DNA of 7,880 nucleotides from assembly GCA_040830545.1 (NCBI GenBank), contig JBFOMB010000214.1:1-7880 (forward strand). Reading direction: 5' to 3'. This document shows, in pieces, positions 6,882 through 7,880 of this stretch. Under the pieces are notes generated by a model. The model made no database searches, was not told the DNA's origin, and worked only from the letters and a program-made list of their open reading frames with translations. This stretch comes from HXMU1420-2 sp040830545. GTDB lineage: Bacteria; Pseudomonadota; Alphaproteobacteria; Rhodobacterales; Rhodobacteraceae. The number at the start of each line of letters is the position of its first letter. Position 1 is the stretch's first letter. Made by a program: the position numbers and the translations under genes.

Positions 6882-6911
6882 AGAATAGACGATTGCGCGC
6901 TCTGGCGTCAC
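6882..6911 (-). promoter_or_regulatory. Candidate ftsZ promoter
   Basis: On the minus strand GTGACG (6911-6906, four of six to TTGACA) and TATTCT (6887-6882, four of six to TATAAT) are separated by 18 bp. An AT-rich tract lies directly upstream (about 6914-6945). A start near 6875 would give a leader of about 60 bases. The match is modest, and other promoters in this gap or inside ftsA are possible. Confidence 0.3.
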
Positions 6912-6944
6912 CCCAAAAACAAAGTTTTGCCACAAAATATGGAA

Positions 6945-7060
6945 AGATTCTTGGAAATCTACGCGGCATTTCGCCGAACCAACCAGATATTGGCGAATCG
7001 GATCGCGCCACCACAACAGCACAAACAACCCGCACCACGCACGCAGCCGGAAATCGAGTC
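6945..7060. promoter_or_regulatory. Cluster of three GANTC (CcrM-type) sites upstream of ftsZ
   Basis: GATTC at 6946-6950, GAATC at 6995-6999 and GAGTC at 7056-7060 lie within 115 bp. I counted eleven GANTC sites in the whole window by eye. In Caulobacter and relatives GANTC is methylated by CcrM and influences GcrA-dependent promoters, ftsZ among them. The first site lies inside an inverted repeat AGATT-N6-AATCT (6945-6960). The role here is inferred. Confidence 0.4.
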
Positions 7061-7070
7061 ACTTCGTAAT

Positions 7071-7106
7071 GTCAGGGGTCCTGCCCGACCCTCATGCACC
7101 TCTGAC
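7071..7106. other. Nested inverted repeat in the ftsA-ftsZ gap
   Basis: An outer pair GTCAG (7071-7075) and CTGAC (7102-7106) encloses an inner pair GGGTC (7076-7080) and GACCC (7087-7091) with a 6-base loop; the two parts are joined on one side by an unpaired 10-base stretch. It has no T-run on the minus side and so is not a normal terminator of ftsA. Around it, the 374-bp gap (6813-7186) holds no gene I can support. Confidence 0.35.
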
Positions 7107-7122
7107 CGGGTGCTGTTGATAG

Positions 7123-7138
7123 TTTACGATGCCTTAAC
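7123..7138. promoter_or_regulatory. CtrA-like binding motif upstream of ftsZ
   Basis: TTTA (7123-7126), seven bases, then TTAAC (7134-7138) differs by one base from the CtrA consensus TTAA-N7-TTAAC. It lies about 50-65 bp beyond the ftsA stop, roughly 310 bp upstream of ftsZ. CtrA controls ftsZ in Caulobacter; in Rhodobacteraceae it is better known for motility and gene-transfer-agent control, so function here is uncertain. Confidence 0.35.
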
Positions 7139-7186
7139 GGATTTGTCACCGCTCATTTGAACGGTTTTTCATGTCGTGACGTAGCT

Positions 7187-7880
7187 TTACCAGTTGTCGC
7201 GGAACCACTTTACCGCGCGCTTCAACGACCGCGCCGGGTAGCTTTCGACCGGAACGTCGAAATCCCACCACTCGTCCTGCGGGTGCGCCGCGAACAGGCA
7301 CAGCCCCACAACCGAAGAGAACCCCGGCCCCGTCGCCGCCTGCGGCAGGCCGTGGACACGCAGCGGACGGCCCAGACGCACCTGTTGGCCCAAAATGCGG
7401 CTGGCCAGCCCGTCCAGCCCCGGAATCTGACTGCCCCCACCGGTCAGCACGATCTGCTGGGAGGGCATGTACTCAAACCCGGCCGCGTCCAACCGCACGC
7501 GGACCTCTTCCAGGATTTCCTCGACCCTTGGCCGCATGATCCCGATTAGCTCCGCCCGGCTGACGGTACGCCGGTCATGTTCCCAGTCGCCGGTGTCGCC
7601 GCCAATTTCGATCATCTCGCGATCATCCATGCCAGTCGCATGCACACCGCCATAAAACGTCTTGATCCGCTCCGCGTTGGAGGCCGGAATGCCCAGCCCC
7701 ATGGAAATGTCCGAGGTCACATGATCCCCGCCCATCCGCACGCTGTCGGCATAGATCATGTGTTTCTTCATGAAGACCGACACGCTGGTCGCGCCGCCCC
7801 CCAGATCAACACAGGCAGCACCCAGTTCCTGTTCATCTTCGACGAGGGCCGAGATCCCGCCGACATAAGCTGAAGACGCA
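7187..7880 (-). CDS. ftsA: Cell division protein FtsA, C-terminal half (5' end outside window)
   Basis: An actin-like ATPase that tethers FtsZ filaments to the inner membrane and recruits later division proteins. About 230 codons are visible, roughly the second half of a typical FtsA of over 400 residues; the start lies beyond the window. The visible part begins within the actin-fold domain. It shows the phosphate-2 motif CVDLGGGATSVSVF (about 25-38 of the visible part), the conserved stretch HMIYADSVRMGGDHVTSDI that follows, and the adenosine-binding motif VLTGGGSQIPGL. The end, RSLKRAVKWFRDNW, is the amphipathic membrane-targeting helix with basic and aromatic residues. It precedes ftsZ, as in most dcw clusters. 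A GTG at 7783 could open a shorter frame, but the phosphate-2 motif starts before it, so that is not the start. No clear terminator follows, so read-through into ftsZ is likely. Confidence 0.96.
   Translation of the reverse strand, partial: ASSAYVGGISALVEDEQELGAACVDLGGGATSVSVFMKKHMIYADSVRMGGDHVTSDISMGLGIPASNAERIKTFYGGVHATGMDDREMIEIGGDTGDWEHDRRTVSRAELIGIMRPRVEEILEEVRVRLDAAGFEYMPSQQIVLTGGGSQIPGLDGLASRILGQQVRLGRPLRVHGLPQAATGPGFSSVVGLCLFAAHPQDEWWDFDVPVESYPARSLKRAVKWFRDNW

Noticed and set aside
6813..7028. N-terminal extension of FtsZ in the same open frame, giving 613 residues
   Set aside because: The extra 72 residues do not resemble FtsZ, while MTLNLSMPG at 6812 is the usual family start and has a ribosome site.
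6871..7062. 63-codon minus-strand frame in the ftsA-ftsZ gap
   Set aside because: No recognisable product and no convincing ribosome site; it overlaps the candidate promoter and motif region.
5997..7160. 387-codon plus-strand frame antisense to ftsZ
   Set aside because: It is the mirror of a strongly conserved GC-rich gene, has no family resemblance, and crosses the ftsZ start region.
7149..7170. Plus-strand hairpin CCGCTC/GAACGG followed by TTTTT
   Set aside because: It has a C-A mismatch in the stem and would only stop plus-strand transcription, where no gene is seen; on the minus strand no T-run follows.

Overview
This window is a piece of the division and cell-wall (dcw) chromosomal neighbourhood of an alphaproteobacterium, most likely a member of the Rhodobacteraceae (Roseobacter-type). 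The assignment rests on the order ftsA-ftsZ-lpxC-bamD-recN, a long FtsZ of about 541 residues with an acidic linker and a C-terminal peptide ending IEIPAFLRRQAN, the alphaproteobacterial style of LpxC and BamD, and GC-rich coding sequence. It is an ordinary core-genome region: I see no mobile element, CRISPR array, tRNA or rRNA.

All six genes lie on the minus strand, so transcription runs from high to low coordinates. From right to left they are: the 3' half of ftsA (7187-7880, cut by the window edge); a 374-bp intergenic region with candidate control signals for ftsZ; ftsZ (5187-6812), closed by a clear intrinsic terminator (5135-5163); a 206-bp gap with the lpxC promoter and leader; lpxC (4060-4980), which starts at TTG; a 174-bp gap with an inverted repeat; bamD (3043-3885); recN (1357-3006), only 36 bp after bamD; and a ClC-type chloride channel/transporter gene (12-1262), whose last third looks damaged.

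FtsA anchors FtsZ filaments to the membrane at the division site. LpxC commits precursor to lipid A synthesis, and BamD is part of the machine that inserts outer-membrane proteins, so the block couples septation with outer-membrane growth. RecN, an SMC-like repair ATPase, and the ClC protein are neighbours by position rather than by pathway. The ftsZ terminator suggests that lpxC is transcribed separately; bamD-recN, and perhaps clc, look like one unit.

The points most worth a second look are regulatory or concern sequence quality. (1) lpxC has a TTG start whose Shine-Dalgarno sequence can be sequestered by an upstream complementary segment. (2) The ftsA-ftsZ gap clusters three of the eleven GANTC sites I counted by eye in the window and holds a near-consensus CtrA-type motif. 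(3) Three CAGGCGG repeats at helical spacing sit in the ftsZ leader. (4) The first ~210 bases carry a ClC C-terminus that is colinear with the family but full of radical substitutions ending in a premature stop, which suggests a low-quality contig end or a decaying gene. I found no convincing new multi-gene system.
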